Positions 6,263 to 7,537 of a stretch of DNA of 7,537 nt are shown here, one piece after another. The number at the start of each line of letters is the position of its first letter. Within the stretch, counting starts at the first letter, position 1. Origin of the DNA: Pedobacter sp. UBA1951 (GTDB taxonomy: Bacteria; Bacteroidota; Bacteroidia; Sphingobacteriales; Sphingobacteriaceae); NCBI GenBank assembly GCA_002336465.1, contig DDEP01000198.1, forward strand, positions 14,423 to 21,959, read 5' to 3'. The position numbers and the translations under genes are program-made. Below the pieces are notes generated by a model, which did not search any database, was not told where the DNA came from, and worked only from the letters and a program-made list of their open reading frames with translations.

Positions 6263-6988
6263 ATGGATAAAATTCGCTGTATTGTTGTTGACGATGAAGC
6301 TTATGCCGCTGATATTATCGGGAATTACATTCAGAAAATCCCTTACTTAAAATTAGTTGGTAAGACTACTCATGCAATTGAGGCCCTAACTTGGGTGCAA
6401 CAAAATAAAGCTGATCTGGTATTTTTAGATATACAGATGCCTGAATTAACTGGATTACAATTCTTGAAAATAGTAGGCAATAATTGTAAGGTTATTTTAA
6501 CCACCGCTTACCCAGAACATGCTTTAACCGCCTATGAAAATGATGTGGTTGATTATTTATTAAAACCTATTTCATTTGAACGTTTTTTAAGAGCTGTACA
6601 AAAAGCCCAAACCCTATTTAACTTAGGCATTACCGATGTAAAAGAGAAAGATGAAGTTTTAGACGATAAGGATTTCATGTTTATTAAGGGCGAAACGAAA
6701 AACAAATTCATAAAAATTAATTTTAACAACATCATTTATATTGAGGGACTTAAAAATTACATCTCTATTTTTTTACCAGAACAAAGATTAATTACTTATT
6801 TAACGTTAAAAGATATTGAGCCTTTGCTACCCTCAAATAATTTTATCAGGGTGCATAAATCGTATATTATCGCTTTAGATAAAATTAACATGATTGATGG
6901 CAATATGATTTACATTGGTTCTGAAAAAATACCCATTGGAGAAACATACAGAGCCAAAGTTTACCAGTATATACAAGACCATAAATAA
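6263..6988 (+). CDS. LytTR-family response regulator
   Basis: A 241-residue cytoplasmic DNA-binding regulator paired with the preceding kinase. The receiver domain (about 4-118) has the acidic pair D10-D11, the phospho-acceptor D56 in VFLDIQMPELTG (53-64), T80-T81 in ILTTAYPEHAL (78-88) and K101 in DYLLKPI (97-103), so it should be fully phosphorylatable. After a short charged linker (about 120-136) the LytTR domain (about 137-239) shows IIYIEGLKNYISIF (157-170), FIRVHKSYIIALDKI (194-208) and KIPIGETYRAKV (222-233), all typical. LytTR domains bind direct-repeat sites through beta strands rather than a helix-turn-helix. The start lies 4 bp after the kinase stop. Candidate targets are the repeat array upstream of the kinase and the divergent receptor gene. 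Confidence 0.95.
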   Translation: MDKIRCIVVDDEAYAADIIGNYIQKIPYLKLVGKTTHAIEALTWVQQNKADLVFLDIQMPELTGLQFLKIVGNNCKVILTTAYPEHALTAYENDVVDYLLKPISFERFLRAVQKAQTLFNLGITDVKEKDEVLDDKDFMFIKGETKNKFIKINFNNIIYIEGLKNYISIFLPEQRLITYLTLKDIEPLLPSNNFIRVHKSYIIALDKINMIDGNMIYIGSEKIPIGETYRAKVYQYIQDHK

Positions 6989-7034
6989 GTGCAAGTGAGG
7001 CACAATGTTTGCTTGAATCATCTAAACTTTTAAT

Positions 7035-7537
7035 ATGTTAAAACAAACTTCTCTCTTTATATTTTTTTCTTGCTTCTTGTTTAATATTTATGCGCAAGAC
7101 ACTTCTGCTTACAACATACAAAGAACCAAGATCAACAACTTATTGGCAGACCGTAGCGCAAAATTTAGCCAGTATGACGAAAGTCTAAAAGCCAGAACAG
7201 GCATATTTGGTTTACAAACCAAGCGAGACATCAGAAATTCTAATGAAATACTGAGAGCTATTGTAATGAACGATAACAATATTTTTCAGGAATTGAAAGT
7301 ACTGCTCGAATATAAAGATATACAGTTTAAGCAGGTACAAACAGATGCAGATTTTAATACTCAACGTATCATTAACTTTAAAACCACCATTCGCGATCTT
7401 CAATTAAAAAATGATGAGTTATTAAATTATAACAATAAGATTAGCAAAAGCTCTGATTATAAAACATTAGCACTCATATTGACTGTCGTTATCATTATTA
7501 TTTTACTACTATTATTGCGAAAAGCTAAATTGAATGC
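7035..7537 (+). CDS. Secreted, membrane-anchored helical protein of unknown function, 3' end beyond window
   Basis: From the ATG at 7035 an open frame of 167 codons runs off the window edge. Residues 1-20 are a convincing signal peptide (hydrophobic core LFIFFSCFLFNIYA, likely cleavage near A20-Q21). Residues 22-140 are polar and rich in Lys, Asp, Asn and Gln with few prolines, and look mostly helical or coiled coil. A strong membrane segment follows at about 144-161 (TLALILTVVIIIILLLLL), with a basic stop-transfer RKAK at 162-165. The predicted topology is a periplasmic helical domain anchored by one membrane helix, with any C-terminal part in the cytoplasm. An in-frame stop at 7023-7025 fixes the start region. 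I do not recognise a family. It begins 46 bp after the LytTR gene with no strong terminator or promoter between, so it may belong to the same unit. Confidence 0.8.
   Translation, partial: MLKQTSLFIFFSCFLFNIYAQDTSAYNIQRTKINNLLADRSAKFSQYDESLKARTGIFGLQTKRDIRNSNEILRAIVMNDNNIFQELKVLLEYKDIQFKQVQTDADFNTQRIINFKTTIRDLQLKNDELLNYNNKISKSSDYKTLALILTVVIIIILLLLLRKAKLN

Noticed and set aside
6553..6735. Minus-strand 60-codon open frame
   Set aside because: Antisense shadow inside the LytTR regulator gene.
6989..7003. GTGC/GCAC hairpin just after the LytTR stop
   Set aside because: Four base pairs with a 7-base loop and no following T run; too weak to call a terminator.
7004..7011. AATGTTTG as a -7 box for the last gene
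   Set aside because: Close to TAnnTTTG, but no TTG lies at the right distance upstream.
7212..7403. Minus-strand 63-codon open frame
   Set aside because: Antisense to the plus-strand secreted protein gene, which has a clear signal peptide and TM anchor; the antisense product has no recognisable features.

Overview
The window looks like a stretch of chromosome from a Bacteroidota bacterium, most likely a Sphingobacteriaceae/Pedobacter-type organism. The DNA is AT-rich. Ribosome-binding sites are mostly unrecognisable, one gene starts with TTG, and one upstream region fits the Bacteroidota promoter pattern (TTG, about 20 bases, TAnnTTTG-like). The gene content fits too: a Bacteroidota-style DUF62 protein, a signal-peptide/carboxypeptidase-regulatory/plug/beta-barrel receptor, and a LytS-type kinase paired with a LytTR regulator. 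The genus is an inference; no rRNA or tRNA is present to fix it. I see no mobile element, CRISPR array, tRNA or rRNA.

Left part (1-1456, all minus strand): the 5' end of purC (purine synthesis) is cut by the window edge. It is preceded by a strong intrinsic terminator, a 92-residue protein of unknown function, and a PhoH-family ATPase. phoH and the 92-residue gene are 11 bp apart and probably form one transcript ending at the terminator at 162-199. That terminator lies only about 20 bp from the purC start, so how purC is transcribed is not obvious.

Middle-left (1457-2642, plus strand): a 104-bp divergent intergenic region with two short dyads leads to a DUF62 S-adenosylmethionine-hydrolase-like protein. 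It is followed 17 bp later by a small antibiotic-biosynthesis-monooxygenase-fold protein. The DUF62 protein appears to lack the Arg and His of the family's Asp-Arg-His triad.

Middle (2644-5040, minus strand): a 798-residue TonB-dependent-receptor-like outer-membrane beta-barrel protein converges on the monooxygenase gene with one base between the stop codons. It diverges from a two-component system across a 204-bp intergenic region (5041-5244). That region holds a candidate promoter for the receptor, a TTTG-led repeat array with 19-21 bp spacing, and two tiny ORFs chained by ATGA overlaps into the kinase start.

Right part (5245-7537, plus strand): a four-TM LytS/YpdA-type histidine kinase, a LytTR response regulator 4 bp later, and a partial gene for a secreted, helical, single-TM protein of unknown function that may belong to the same unit. 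A reasonable but untested picture is that kinase and regulator sense an envelope condition and control the divergent receptor and/or themselves through the repeat array. Most of the window is ordinary housekeeping and regulatory sequence. The least explained parts are the repeat array, the altered DUF62 active site and the two unknown proteins.
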